Assembly: GCA_023362775.1 (NCBI GenBank)
Contig: JALMGJ010000014.1
Span: 3,993,501 to 4,057,500 of the forward strand
Length of the DNA: 64,000 nt
Origin: Charina bottae
Lineage: Eukaryota; Chordata; Lepidosauria; Squamata; Charinaidae
Direction: 5' to 3'
The notes under the pieces were generated by a model. The model did no database searches. It was not told the DNA's origin and saw only the letters and a list, made by a program, of their open reading frames with translations. Every line of letters starts with the position of its first letter. Within the stretch, counting starts at the first letter, position 1. Position numbers and translations under genes: made by a program. This document shows positions 22,985 through 34,374 of this stretch, piece after piece.

Positions 22985-23431
22985 ATGGAAGAATGCCAGG
23001 ATAAAACGTCGGCCCGCCCCACCCATGCATGCAGAGAGGGCATGCTTCGGACCCCCTCAACAAGAGAATTCCATCTAGCGGGGTCCAGGAGACGTGCCTT
23101 CTCTGCGATAGCGCCCGCCCTATGGAATAACTTGCCCCCCGGAGGTGAGACTGGCCCCCTCCCTCCTGGCCTTTCGGAAGGCTCTCTCAAGACCTGGCTC
23201 TGCCACCGGGCCTGGGACGACGGAGGTGGCAGTGCCTCCTGGGGTTGGCTGGCCCCGTAGCACCATGACCTATTCTGCGGTTCTAACCCATCTTGGACTT
23301 TATTTATTTTGCTTGATATGTTTTTTAGAAATTTTGTATAGTTTTTAAATTTTTACTTGCTGTAACCCTCCCAGAGTCCCTTGTATGGGAGATGGGCGGG
23401 GGATAAATTAAACAAATAAATAAATAAAAAT
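22985..23431 (+). mobile_element. L2-type LINE 3' end
   Basis: A plus-strand frame reads LAGSRRRAFSAIAPALWN, the C-terminal stretch of the L2 reverse-transcriptase protein, and then KTWLCHRAW from a neighbouring frame. It is followed by a 3' untranslated part with ctgtaaccctcccagagtc, then gatgggcgggggata, and an (AATA)n tail. The family is the same as that at 63600. It is 5'-truncated, with about 450 bp left. Confidence 0.8.
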
Positions 23432-24052
23432 GATCCAGCATTGAAGGCAGCCGTGCTTTCAACCTTGAAAACCCTTTGCATACTTGGCAGAGGAGCCTCC
23501 CATTAGCTAACCTAGTTCTCATCAACATCTTTCCAGGTCAGAAAATGATTGCATTTGTCTTTATGATTCTCAAGGGGGTGCCTGTATGGATTGCTACATA
23601 TGGCTGGTTAGATTAAATTGAATTAGATCAGATTAGTTGGACTGGCAGAGACTGAGAGGCAGGCAGAGAAGTGGTAAGTAAAGATGATTTCTTTATTAGG
23701 CCGGCTTGGCAGCAGAAACGTGCATGAAAACTTGTGAAGTTGGATGCACTCAGCCAGTTATGTGCTGGTCTGACTTAACTGGTCATGTGCCATATTTGGG
23801 GAAATGGGGGTCTGTCTAATGCAGCAGATGAGAAGCTAAGAATGGGCTTTAGTAGACTCACTTCTAGTTTGGGGAGTGGTTTAAAAATGAATCGGGCTCT
23901 TCCCAGGGCTGATCACCTGAGATATTTCAAGGAAACTTTGTTACTGAAACTGGGGAATATTCTTTGGATCAGACGATTCTTCTACCTCCCTCTAAAACAA
24001 TGCAGTTTGCACAGCTACCTGCCCTTCTTAGAATGCACTGCCCAATTTGCCT
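23432..24052. other. Non-coding DNA, no gene recognised
   Basis: I see no repeat family or coding signal. The segment gatttctttattaggcc near 23690 could be the complement of a polyadenylation region of an old LTR, without further support. Confidence 0.45.
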
Positions 24053-24054
24053 TA

Positions 24055-24464
24055 CAAGTAGTCCTCAACTTACGACCACTCATTTAGCGATCGTTCGAAG
24101 TTATGACAGCACTGAAAAAAGCGACTTATGACCGGTCCTCGCACCTACAATCGTCGCAGCATCCCTGCTGTCACATGATCAGAATTCAGGCACTTGGCAA
24201 CCAGCTCACACTTACGACAGTTGCAGCATTCTGGGGTCACGTGATTGCCATTTGTAACCTTCCCAGCCAGCTTCCAACAAGCAAAGTCAATGGGGGAAGC
24301 CAGATTTGCTTAATGACCACAGTGATTCACTTATTGACCACCGTGATTCTCTTAACGACTGTGGCAAAAAAGGTAGTAAAATTGGGCATGACTCACTTAA
24401 CAACCGCCTAGCTTAGCAATGGAAGTTCCAGTCCCAATTGTGGTCATAAGTTGAGGACTACCTC
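24055..24464 (-). mobile_element. Tc1/mariner-type MITE (second copy)
   Basis: The ends are CAAGTAGTCCTCAACTTA and TAAGTTGAGGACTACCTC, flanked by TA at 24053-24054 and 24465-24466. On the minus strand it aligns along its whole length with the element at 14998, including acaattgggactggaact and the ttaagtgaatcac-type units. Both terminal G positions have decayed slightly. No coding capacity. Confidence 0.85.
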
Positions 24465-24466
24465 TA

Positions 24467-25144
24467 TTGAATTTGTCATGAATGCTACTTTGGAAGTTTC
24501 TGAGAAGGAAAACAACAAGCTTTGGAGATCCTCTCACATACACCTCCAAGCTTTATGGCCTCTTCAGTTCAAAAATGTATTCCAGGAATGATGGGCAGCA
24601 GGGAGGCGAAGAGGGATACCCAAGAATAGTTCTGGATTTGTTTAACTGTTTGATCAATGAGGAAAGATGGTATTTCTTGGCTACCCAAAATCTATAATAA
24701 CATCTTTCGCAGGAGTGCTCCCCCACTATTTAAGGAGATATAGAAATGACTCGCCTTTGGAAAATAAGAAGAGTTTCCAGAGATGCTCAGTGGGGTTGGC
24801 ACTAAGACCATCTAAATATACAAAGAGCTGTGCTGATTCCGATTAAGCACTCCAATCCCAGCGTGGCAATTTCGCATTGCAGCTAAGCTGTTTGCCTGCC
24901 ATGCTGCTCCTGGCTGTTTCTAAAGCCAATTTCAGTCATCCCAGTCCAGATTGCAGGGGGTCGGCACGGGGCCAGGCTGGTGCTCAGGCTGGACTACAGC
25001 CACCACAAGACCCAGTTGGTCATTTCCCTGCTTCTTGCTCTTCCCATCCCTGCAGAGAAGGGGAGCCTTACTGCCAGGCCCCTGTGTGGACTAATCTCCC
25101 AGAAACAGCTTTTTCCAGTTAGAGATTGTTCCTTCCTCGCTAGT
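24467..25144. other. Non-coding DNA, no gene recognised
   Basis: An 81-codon plus-strand frame at 24877-25122 has no recognisable domain. Nothing else stands out. Confidence 0.5.
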
Positions 25145-25152
25145 ATCTAAGC

Positions 25153-25416
25153 CAGAGCTTTCCAAACTGTGTCGGGACACGTTAGTGTGTGTCGGCTGCA
25201 GAGTCTGGGTGTGTCGCGGCTGCTGCTGCCTCTGAGCCCTGCCAGGATTCCGCGCAGGTCCTAGTGCCTGCCTTGTGCCTTGCTGCCTCCAAACCTGCCC
25301 TGCCAGGATTCCATGCAGGTCCTTGTGCCTGCCTTGTGCCCTGCTGTAAGAGTGTGTCCCGAAATGATGCATGTCTAAGAAGTGTGTCACCAACATGAAA
25401 AGTTTGGAAAGCTCTG
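25153..25416 (+). mobile_element. hAT-type MITE, CAGRGCTTTCCAAA family (tandem-unit subtype)
   Basis: The 264-bp element has ends CAGAGCTTTCCAAACT and AGTTTGGAAAGCTCTG (perfect apart from extra A residues) and a perfect 8-bp duplication atctaagc at 25145-25152 and 25417-25424. The interior holds two imperfect units of about 60 bp starting ccctgccaggattcc. The copy at 34375 has the same structure. No transposase. Confidence 0.93.
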
Positions 25417-25424
25417 ATCTAAGC

Positions 25425-27144
25425 CTTTCCTTTGCTTTCCCAGATGTTTGCACATCATGCCTTCATTCCCCCTCCCCACATTCTCTAACACTAACACACT
25501 AACACAGACCCTTTCTTTTTTTTTCTTCTTCTTTTTTCCTGCCATCATCAAAGCAATATGGAACATATTTTTTTTCATTCCTACATTCCTCTGTAGGTCC
25601 ATGGCAAGGAGGGGAACAAGGAATAACTGATAGTTCAGCTTCATAGAAGCAAAGTAACAACATTCCTCCATTGCAATGTTTTTAAAAAATAAAAAGAAGG
25701 GGAAGTTTTGCAGTACTGTGGGGTGGGGGGGACAGAGAGAGAGAGAGCAAAGTTTCACCCAGTTTGGGGAAGAAACCAAAAGGGAGATGTAAGGTTTGAA
25801 TGGAGCATGAGCTTCTAGCGTTGAGGATAGTTCACTGACTTCATGACCATTGTTGGATCAACCACAAGATTATTAAAACAGAACAAAACAAAATTAGCAA
25901 TTGTGACCAGCAGAGAACACAGCTGCCTGGCAGCCCAGGTTGAAATGGCTGCACGGGGTAGCAATCAGCTGCCGGAGGGGAGGGGCCATGCCAGGCACTG
26001 CAGCCAATCAAAGCCAGGGTGCTACTAGAGCAGAAGGACGTGCTGAAGACCATCTGCTCTGGAGGGCTTAACATGGCTCAGATCGGGGGGAAACAGCAGT
26101 TTGGAATCAAAGCTGGAAAACACAGATGTGGGAGCATTTGCAATGGGCTGGGAGGGGGAGGAAGACAAAGTTACCTATTCCTGCACTTAGGAGGTGATGA
26201 GTAGCCATACTGCTGATCGGCCAAGCAGAAACGACAAGGATCTGCCCCTTAACTGGAAATCCAGGATAGCATCCTTTGACTCAGCTTCCCTAGCAAACTG
26301 CTTTCAGTATCGGAGACTTGGGCATCTGTTGTAGCTGTGCTTGTGTGCGCATCAACACAGAGAGGGAAGCTATTAAGAGACTGGCCCTCTCTAGAAGATC
26401 CACTGCTGATTCTCTCCTGCCCTTCTGCAAGCTTGCATCTTCTGGGTGATGGAAACATGGTGAATAATGGAGTGTCCTGTTTGTCTAATGGATTTATCGC
26501 TCGTTGTAAATGCAGCTTCATCAACAAAAGTAGGTAAAAATCAATGAGGAGACACAAAAGCAAAAGACGCGACTTGGCGCTTGCCCAGTGCCTCTGCATA
26601 TTGGATTGTTGGATCTCTAAAGAAAGCTGAGAGCTAAATTTTTCTGCCTTGTAACTTTCGGGCAGATCTTGGCTGAATGTGTAGAAACGGTAAGGTCCAC
26701 TGATACCAAGACTTAGGCTGCTGTTTTAGATCCATTTTCAAGCCTCTTATTTAACTAACTGCAAAGCAGTGTTAATAACCTAATTAGCAGTGTTAATAAC
26801 CTAATTAGCAGTGTTAATAACCTAATAAGCCTCCTGACAGGCATTAGATTGACAAAGATGGATTTCTTGGCCAACTCCATAGACATCCAACTCAACTACT
26901 TCTTTTCAGAGACAACACAGATCGTTCACCATTATGCTAGGTGTTGTACAGAGTAGGCCTGGTTTACCAAAGCTCACCATGTATCTCCTGATCCCATCAG
27001 GGATCATTACCTTGGAAGAAATATGATGATTACTGGAAGTAATGTATACCAGACTTAAAATACTGCATAGCCTCTTTCCAAAAAGCAAAGCAAGTCAGCA
27101 AATCATTTATCTTTTCAGCAAATCAATGAGAATAGTATGTAGGA
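25425..27144. other. Non-coding DNA, no gene recognised
   Basis: Apart from the 21-bp tandem repeat at 26765 and a few homopolymer runs near 25510-25570, I recognise nothing. Open frames up to 130 codons lack domains. Confidence 0.5.
26765..26828. repeat. 21-bp tandem repeat, three copies
   Basis: The unit agcagtgttaataacctaat plus one T occurs three times in a row, with the last copy changed at its end (aataa). Near-identity suggests recent slippage. Confidence 0.92.
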
Positions 27145-27295
27145 GGACAGCTGTGTTACTCTATGGTGGCAAAAAATCAGAAGTCAGGTAGCACCCTTTC
27201 TAACTCATAAAATTTGTGAGCTTTCATCACAAAAGCTTCTGCCTTTTAATAAAATTTGCTAGTCAGAAAAAGTGCTACCCAACTCCTGATTTGGG
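27145..27295. repeat. Inverted repeat derived from a retroelement tail
   Basis: The left arm (from about 27169, aatcagaagtcaggtagcac) pairs with the right arm ending near 27292 (gtgctacccaactcctgatt). The centre contains gtgagctttcatcacaaaag. The left flank agctgtgttactctatgg is typical of a reptile repeat that I associate with Penelope-like element ends; a small piece recurs at 7215. The family assignment is from memory and uncertain. Confidence 0.55.
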
Positions 27296-27592
27296 AGGAA
27301 GACTTTGGAAAAAGACAAGTGATAACAATTTACTGTCCATCAATGAGTGAACAGAGTGGCCAGAGGCATAGTTCAACTATTTAAAGCCATTTATGTGTTC
27401 ATTAGATTCATGTCAGTTCAGTAGTCCCAAGATGGGATTTCTAAATACTTCGGAGATCAATGAAAAAATTCTATGCTATGAGAAGCCCCATTGATCATTG
27501 ATCTTTTTACTTTCTTCCCTCTCTGTGATTCTTGATATATCCACAGTGGATAATAACTGTAAGTGAATATTCAGTTCCCTAGGTCCACTAGC

Positions 27593-27920
27593 GTTGGGCG
27601 CAATGGCTCAGCGGTTAAGACACCAGGCTTGTTGATCGGAAGGTCGCAAGTTCGGAGGTTCGAATCCCTAGCCCTGCGTGCAGAGTGAGCTCCCGCACTC
27701 GCCCCAGCTCTTGCCAACCTAGCAATTCGAAAGCATGCAAATACAAGTAGATAAATAGGTACCACTTTGGTGGGATGGTAATAGCGTTCCACGTGCATCA
27801 TGCTGGCCACATGACCATGGAAGCATCTTCGGACAATGCTGGCTCTTCGTCTAACAAACAGAGATGAGCACCGGCCCCTAGAGTCGGACACGACTGTGCG
27901 GGGGAACCTTTACCTTTACT
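27593..27920 (+). mobile_element. Sauria-type SINE, full length
   Basis: It has a tRNA-like head (gcaatggctcagcggttaag), B box ggttcgaatcc, body, and an intact agagtcggacacgact block at 27880-27895 that is identical to Bov-B, then a CTTTAC tail. The target duplication taggtccactagc (13 bp) lies at 27580-27592 and 27921-27933. Confidence 0.93.
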
Positions 27921-27933
27921 TAGGTCCACTAGC

Positions 27934-28950
27934 ACATTTTCAGGCATGTTCTCAATGAGATGAGGCAAAACCATCCCTGCACAGAAGTCACTTGCACTGC
28001 CTGTGTGCCTCTCACACTTAAACCCGTCCTTGGAGACCTGATCCAACATTTGGACTCATCCAGGTGCCAAAGCAGTAAAATGGAGCAAGCAGTTGGGGGT
28101 GAGGTTGGCATCAAGCGTAATAAGCAGCAGCCACTAACTCGTTACTTTTTAAAAAAAATTGAAACAGAAATGTAATGATTATTTGGCAAAACCCTAATTC
28201 CTGTTAGATCCCAATGTAAACTTTACAACTGCCTCCTGATATGTCTGTCTTCTTTCTATTGAGTGCACAGGGCCACTCAATTTTTCCCCCCTCTGTATGC
28301 TAGCAACCAAATGCTCATTTGACATCATTGGCAGTGCCTCCAGACCTTAGCAGAAGAATCTGGTGCCTATTTCCTTCCAGAAGGCTGCCAGTTCTTGGAT
28401 ATCTGTAACAAGGAAAAACCAAACTGAATTATCCTCAGTCTTGTTTGCAGTGCACTTTGGCTGCTTATTAGTGACTGGCAATTTTCCATGTAGTCCTGGT
28501 TTGTTAATGTAATTGGATAAGAGGTGATCCAAGTTTATTTTTAAGAGATAATACTGATCTACACATTTGATTCCTCACAGCATCAAGTTCTGGAAGTTAC
28601 AGGAGTTTCAGAAATAAAATGGAGAAGAAAATCCATTTTCACTGTGAAATTCTGCTGTGGCTCACCTAGCTTATGGGAGTTCTGTGCAGAACAGAGAGGT
28701 TGTCCTTCACTCACTCACCCAGAAAAATGCCATAGTCAGCTATATTTCTGGTAGCATCTGGTCCAGGATGTAGAAGTGGAGAAGAAAGCTATTGCAGGTC
28801 CAATTGAGCCAATAGGGAGGTTAATGGGAACAATATTAAGATCAATGAATTCCCAGGGGGTTAAATTTATACCCCCACCCCCCAAAGATTAACCAGTCAC
28901 AGAAAAAGTTACATTGGCTCCATCCAGTCATGTTGCAGATATCTAAACTA
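27934..28950. other. Non-coding DNA, no gene recognised
   Basis: No repeat family or coding signal that I recognise. Confidence 0.5.
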
Positions 28951-29022
28951 GCCTTTCTCAGCCTTTTTACCCTAGAAGAACCCTTGACATAATTTTCAGG
29001 TCTCATGGTACCCCTGCATAAA
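28951..29022 (+). mobile_element. hAT-type MITE fragment (family of 21322)
   Basis: The sequence cctttctcagcctttttacc followed by gaagaacccttgacataattttcaggtc matches the end of the element at 21322 (ttgaccctggaggaaccc, ttgaaatatttttcagg). The rest of the element is absent. Confidence 0.5.
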
Positions 29023-30744
29023 AATGTCAATCAAAGGAGAGAAGAAAAGAAGGGAGACTTGGTCCCTTCTGCTGAGAAAGAAATCCCCACCCATTCCTTT
29101 CAAATATCACTAAGCTATCAGCCATTTTGTCATATTATCTGAACCATTTTCATCCTAGCTGGGTATGATTAAGAACTGATCATTTATGGGCTGGTTTCTG
29201 AGTTTGCTTATTCCCACAATCCCTCCTCCTCGTGTCTTGCATCTTTTAAATGGTAGGGTCTGTTTATTTATTTAAACAATTTGTATGGCTCCCCATCTCA
29301 CAACAGTGATTCTATGAGTTGTCTCATGCTCATGGCTTTTTCTTCTTCTTCAGCTAAAGAACAGTTCCCCCCCCCCCAAGGTTTAAATAAATAATAAAGC
29401 TGCAGATCTTCCAGAGACAAATCTGCTTGGCCAGATGTTTCTTGGCCAGATGGACCTGCGAGGACCAGTATATTAATTATCTGAATAGAGCAATGGAGGA
29501 TAAAAAATCTCCTTCACTGATACAGGAGAAGAGAGGGAAAGATAACAAAGCCCCCCCCTCCTTTTTTCATTCACTCCTATGCAGAGAAAGGCACCAATTT
29601 TTTTTTATTTTTTTTTGGTGGAATTAGCAAAACTCTAACAGAGGAACTGGAGCAAAGAACCCCTAGGAAGTCCCCTGTAAACATTGAATGTAGCTTTGTT
29701 TTCCTGGACCCCCACAGAGGAGATAAAGCTTAAGGCATCTGACCCACCTGAATCAGTTGTTTGGAGTTGCAATTTCCAATCCCTTCCTTAGCCCAGGCCT
29801 CCCTTCCCCCTTTAGCTCATGGTGTTTGAGGTCCTTCCAGGTCTAATTGAAGACAGTAAAATCCTGGCATCTCTTGGTTTATCAACTCTGAAGCTTCCTA
29901 TTGATTCTGGCTGCCCAGTGAATTATGTGCCCAGGTCTCCCATCCACATCAAGCTGTCAAGCCCGCTGCTCTTCTGGGCATGGCACTCTATTGATCTTTG
30001 TATGTTATGCCATATGAATGATGGATTATCGCATATCAAACTTTGCAGTGTTCATTTAACACTTCTGAATAAAACATTACTCACAGATTAACTGAGCAGT
30101 TTTAAGTGAACAACCATTTTCATCTGTTTTAAATTTTCATGGCTACTTTTCTGGAGAACAAGTACATTGTTAATAATTGAGAGGTATGAGGGCTGCTAAT
30201 CTCGTTGTATTTTAATGAGGCCTCTGCTGCAGCTCGGTCATTTATTTTTTTAAGGAAAGCTTGGCATTTTATAAGAATACATTATTCCCTCCCCCCTCCC
30301 CCCACTTTCTTCTTTGAAATTAGTCCTGTTACAGTTGCACCTAAGGAATAAACTGCTTGTGAAGCAGCAAAGAAGGGAAATGGTGCCGAGCTCAGAACGA
30401 CTGAAATACGGACCAGTTGGAAGGTATAGTAAGAAGGAGCTGCTTTCAGAAAGCCTGGGAGAAAAAATTGCATTCAAGCAGGCAAGTTACAGAAAAAGAG
30501 AGGAAAGAAAATGTTTGAAAAGATCCATTCTCAGAAAGAGACCCATACAATAGAACAAATAGTTTTAATTCTAGAACACCAAAACTGAAGCTTTTAGACT
30601 AGAAGAAAATGAGCCAGATCCATTTCGGTTGGGTTTAGAATTAAACCAGTCTTGAGCTGCACCACTTCAGAGTGATGATGGGAGATCACATGGCTCCTGC
30701 AGGAACAGCTCCTTGCGTTTAGTAAATTAGCATGTCCTTGTAGC
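29023..30744. other. Non-coding DNA, no gene recognised
   Basis: The part at 30040-30270 is AT-rich with homeodomain-type cores (ttaataattga, tttaatgagg) and lacks transposon features, so it might be regulatory. C-runs and T-runs occur near 29370, 29550 and 29600. No coding signal. Confidence 0.5.
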
Positions 30745-30752
30745 ATCTAGCC

Positions 30753-30867
30753 CAGGGCTTTCCAAAGTGCCGCCGCTGGGGGGGCGCACGTGCATGGCGG
30801 CGGCGCGGGGGGGCGCACGTGCATGGCGGCGGCGCGGGGGGGAAAACACACAGTTTGGAAAGCTCTG
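30753..30867 (+). mobile_element. hAT-type MITE, CAGRGCTTTCCAAA family (minimal copy)
   Basis: Only 115 bp remain between CAGGGCTTTCCAAAGT and AGTTTGGAAAGCTCTG. The duplication atctagcc at 30745-30752 and 30868-30875 is perfect. The interior is a GC-rich tandem of two units with gcacgtgcatggcggcggcg. The terminal structure is that of its family. Confidence 0.92.
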
Positions 30868-30958
30868 ATCTAGCCCTTCTTTTTTTCTAGGAAGAAGAAT
30901 CACAAGATGGCTCCCTAGTTTGAAAACGAAAGAGAATGTACAGCATGATAGTATACAG

Positions 30959-31366
30959 CAGGGCTTTCCAAAGTTTTCCCGCGGCGACACACCAACCGCT
31001 GTTGGTGTGTCGCCGTGGGAAAACCCGGAAGTGCCACCGTTGCAGCAGCATGCAAAAACCCGGAAGTGCTGCTGCCGCTTTCGTTTTTTGCACGCTGCTG
31101 TTGGCGTGTTGCCGCGGGAAAACCCGGAAGTGCCGCCGTTGCGGCAGCGCGCAAAAACCCGGAAGCGCTGCTGCTGCTTTTGGTTTTTGCGCACCGCCGT
31201 GGCTGCGGTGCTTCCGTTTTTTTGCACGCCGCTGTTGGTGTGTTGCTGCGGGAAAACCCGGAAGCGCTGATGGCACGCCATCAGAGCTTCCGGGTTTTGA
31301 CACGACAAATCTGGGCCCCGCAGGCGACACACTTTTGTGTCGCGACACACAGTTTGGAAAGCTCTG
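30959..31366 (+). mobile_element. hAT-type MITE, CAGRGCTTTCCAAA family (long CCGGAAG subtype)
   Basis: The 408-bp element has ends CAGGGCTTTCCAAAGT and AGTTTGGAAAGCTCTG and a perfect duplication gtatacag at 30951-30958 and 31367-31374. The interior consists of repeated units with ccgcgggaaaacccggaag and gtttttgc. The CCGGAAG core appears five times forward and once reversed. An inverted repeat with 19-bp arms (31256-31274, 31277-31295, one mismatch) corresponds to the hairpin at 16771. The long open frames on both strands here (up to 226 codons) come from this low-stop composition and are not genes. Confidence 0.93.
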
Positions 31367-31374
31367 GTATACAG

Positions 31375-33028
31375 CAACAAGCCTAAAGCATGGCAATAAA
31401 ACAGCAAAACCTGCAGGAAAATTAATGTATTAAAAAAAAGCCATATAGCAATTTAAAAAAAAATTGCTAGGAAATCTCATAATTAACCTGCAAAGAAAGC
31501 ATGGGTCAAAATAAATTGTTTTTATCCAGTGCTTGGTTGATACCAGGTAAACTCTGTGGATTAAAAAGGACCTCGGGGGGGGGGATCCATTTTGTGGCCA
31601 CCATCTACTTCACAAACATAGAGATATCTGGAGAAGGCCTCCACAGATGTTCTCCACAGTCTTAATCTGAAACTGTACAGCCCAAGCACAGTTTTTGCAT
31701 ATGACCCATTGGGGTAAATTAGGCTTTATGCTTTGCATGTTAAGAAAGAGTCAGGTCCCTAGGTTTAGCTTTAATCCTAAATAGAGATCATGGATTCAGA
31801 AGAATAATTCAATTGGGATCTGGTTTTGTCTTCAGAATTAGCCCCATGCATCCCCATTATTCTGGAAATTTTATGACAAGGAGATCCTACTTTACCAGCC
31901 CCTATCCAGATTGCCAGAGTTATTTTGCTATCTTTGGACCCCAGCCTGGAAGTCCCATCAGAATCTGTCTCCTTGGCATCATTGGAGTCAATGGCTAATG
32001 AAGCAAACCAGAATCCTTTCACTTTTCTCCACCAGAACTAGGCTTGCTACCCAGATAGATTGAAAGATTTGATCAAAGCTCTAGCTGGGTTGGCTTCTTG
32101 CCAAGCACTCAAGTTCATGTCCACAATTCTCCATCCTAGATTTATAAAGAGTTCTCCAGGGTGCAATGTGGACTTTGCCTTATGAAACCTAACCTCTGCA
32201 TTGTATAACTGTATCTTGTTGGAATCTGAACCTGGATTTTTTGTCATTGCCTTGCAAATGTTTTCTAGTACTCAAGCTCACATTTAGCACACCTGTTCAG
32301 GCTTGAAACTATTTCTGCTGTGACCACTGCCAGGAAAAGAATTCTAGGCTATAACAGTTTGAGAAGCCCTTACTAAAATGACTTTTTATAGTTCCCTCAT
32401 ATCCGTAGTGTGTAGCAGTAGTCCTTCCTTCTTTATAGCAAGATGCCTTGTAATCTTTTGAGTTAGCACCTTCGGCTCATTTTTAAAGTGTGTTTGGATA
32501 GAATAGTCTATCAAATAAAGGATTGTTCTCTAGAATGGGATATATGGCCATGTTTACTATAAAAACAGGGTATAAGAAAACACAGCAGTGCAGTAACTCA
32601 AGTATTAACAGAGGAGAACCAGCCTCCTCAACATTTAAACAAGGAATTTGACTTTTATCATGAGCAGTCAGAAAATTCACATCTGCTGAAATGTCTCCCC
32701 CTGGGCAAACACTGAGGTCTCTACAGTCCTGTGCTCCTTTGCCTACACTTTTCTTAACCAACGTAGAGGGACTTGGTGGTTCCTTCACATTTGTTTAAGA
32801 TCTGCCATAAATAGCTGGGGATTTTGTTGAAGATCATCACCTCACCTCACCACAACATATGCCTTGCTAGATCAGCAAACCATGGACTTTCTCCCAGGTG
32901 CCTACTTGCTTCTAAAATTGTAGACTGCTTCTTTCAAGCAGGCCAGGTCTGGTTGGCTGGCACCGATTGAACTTCATAGGCCTTGAGAATTCAAATTTGC
33001 AGCATATCTCACAGGAAATATGGAATTG
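31375..33028. other. Non-coding DNA, no gene recognised
   Basis: A short G-run near 31566 is the only low-complexity feature. Open frames up to about 100 codons have no domains. Confidence 0.5.
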
Positions 33029-33041
33029 TATTCCCACCCAG

Positions 33042-33379
33042 ATAAGGGGCGTGGTGGCTCAGCGGGTAAGACGCCAGGCTTGTCGATCGGAAGATCGCAC
33101 GTTCGGAGGTTCGAATCCCTAGTCCCGCGTGACGGAGTGAGCTCCCGCACTCGCTCCAGCTCTTGCCAACCTAGCAATTTGAAAGCATGCAAATGCAGGT
33201 AGATAAATAGGTACCACTTCGGTGGGAAGGTAACAGCGTTCTGCATGCGTCATGCCGGCGACATGACCGTGGAAGCGTCTTCGGACAACGCTGGCTCTTC
33301 GGCTAACAAACGGAGATGAGCACCGGCCCCTAGAGTCGGACACGACTGCACAAATGTGCGGGGGGAACCTTTACCTTTT
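33042..33379 (+). mobile_element. Sauria-type SINE, full length, best-preserved copy
   Basis: The head ggggcgtggtggctcagcgg contains the A box, and ggaggttcgaatccctag the B box. The 3' block agagtcggacacgact at 33332-33347 is identical to Bov-B 62854-62869. The target duplication tattcccacccag (13 bp) is at 33029-33041 and 33380-33392. The pol III boxes look intact. Confidence 0.95.
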
Positions 33380-33392
33380 TATTCCCACCCAG

Positions 33393-34290
33393 CCCTTGTT
33401 ATTTTCCTTAAAATGGCTTCCTAGGTCATGTAGTCTAGCACATTTCAAGTAGTTTGTGAAACCAATTGCAATAGAAGAACCCAATAGGGCTTAAAAGGGC
33501 TCTCAATCTTCATGCTGAATATTTCAAGTTTCCTGTTTTGTATTTTAGTAACTATCTGAGTTATCAAATGGATTTTGTGAAAGGGAAAACATTTCTGACC
33601 AGGTGTCATTACTCTTTCATGGTAAAGGCTATTATTTCTCCTGATTGCTGTCATTTCTTAACTTGACTCATATTTCCTTTTCCTTCCCAAATTAGCCATG
33701 GATCATTCCAACCAATCAGGGATCCTACAGAGAAATAGCAAAGTCAGAGTGATTCACTTCTCCTTCCCTTATTTTTAGTCATGAGACCAGCCAAATTGGC
33801 TGATATCAAACTATTAGATATATAATGATGTCAAAATCATGATATGAAAAGGACAAATGAAGATCTTTGGAACTGATATCATGTTTGGGGCCAGGATTTC
33901 CTACATTGCTCCTCAGTCAGATTTTAGTGCAAGTTGACAACACAGAGGGGTAATTCAAAATGAGAGCAAAGATGGGCAAAGGTAGCTCACATTCTGCAAA
34001 AAGTGCTGAAGATGCATAGGAAAAAAAGCAGAGTTATTAATATAGCTGACCATGTTCATTAAAAACATTAACCAGTTTTATATTGGGCCCTAAATTTGCT
34101 ACTCACTGGACTAAGTGTTGAAATAAGGCAGATCCTACCCAGAGGCTGGAAGGGTGTTTCCTATGTAGCACCTTGAACCTTGATTAGGAGTCATATTTTG
34201 TTTAGACACAAAGCTTGCTGGCTGTTCCTGGGCCAGTTGTTACTCAGCCTAACCTATGTAGCAAAGTTAATGTAAGGATGAATGCAGGAG
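33393..34290. other. Non-coding DNA, no gene recognised
   Basis: I see no repeat family or coding signal here. Confidence 0.5.
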
Positions 34291-34296
34291 ACACAT

Positions 34297-34327
<31 letters not shown>

Positions 34328-34374
34328 TTTTATTTTATTTTATTTAACTTATATGACCGCCCATGCTCTTAGAT
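34291..34374 (-). mobile_element. L2-type LINE extreme 3' end with (TTTA)n tail
   Basis: On the minus strand it reads gcatgggcggtcatataagt followed by an (AATA)n/(AAATA)n tail, matching other L2 ends in the window. A hAT MITE interrupts it directly at 34375. Confidence 0.55.

Noticed and set aside
22843..23260. Frames of 115-125 codons on both strands
   Set aside because: The plus-strand frame is the C-terminal part of an L2 protein remnant and the minus-strand frame is its shadow; neither is a host gene.
26765..26828. Short regular repeats as a possible CRISPR array
   Set aside because: The copies are directly adjacent without spacers, and the window is vertebrate DNA.
30727..31433. Overlapping long open frames on both strands, up to 226 codons
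   Set aside because: They lie in the GC-rich tandem units of the hAT MITE at 30959, which contain few stop codons, and no domain is visible.
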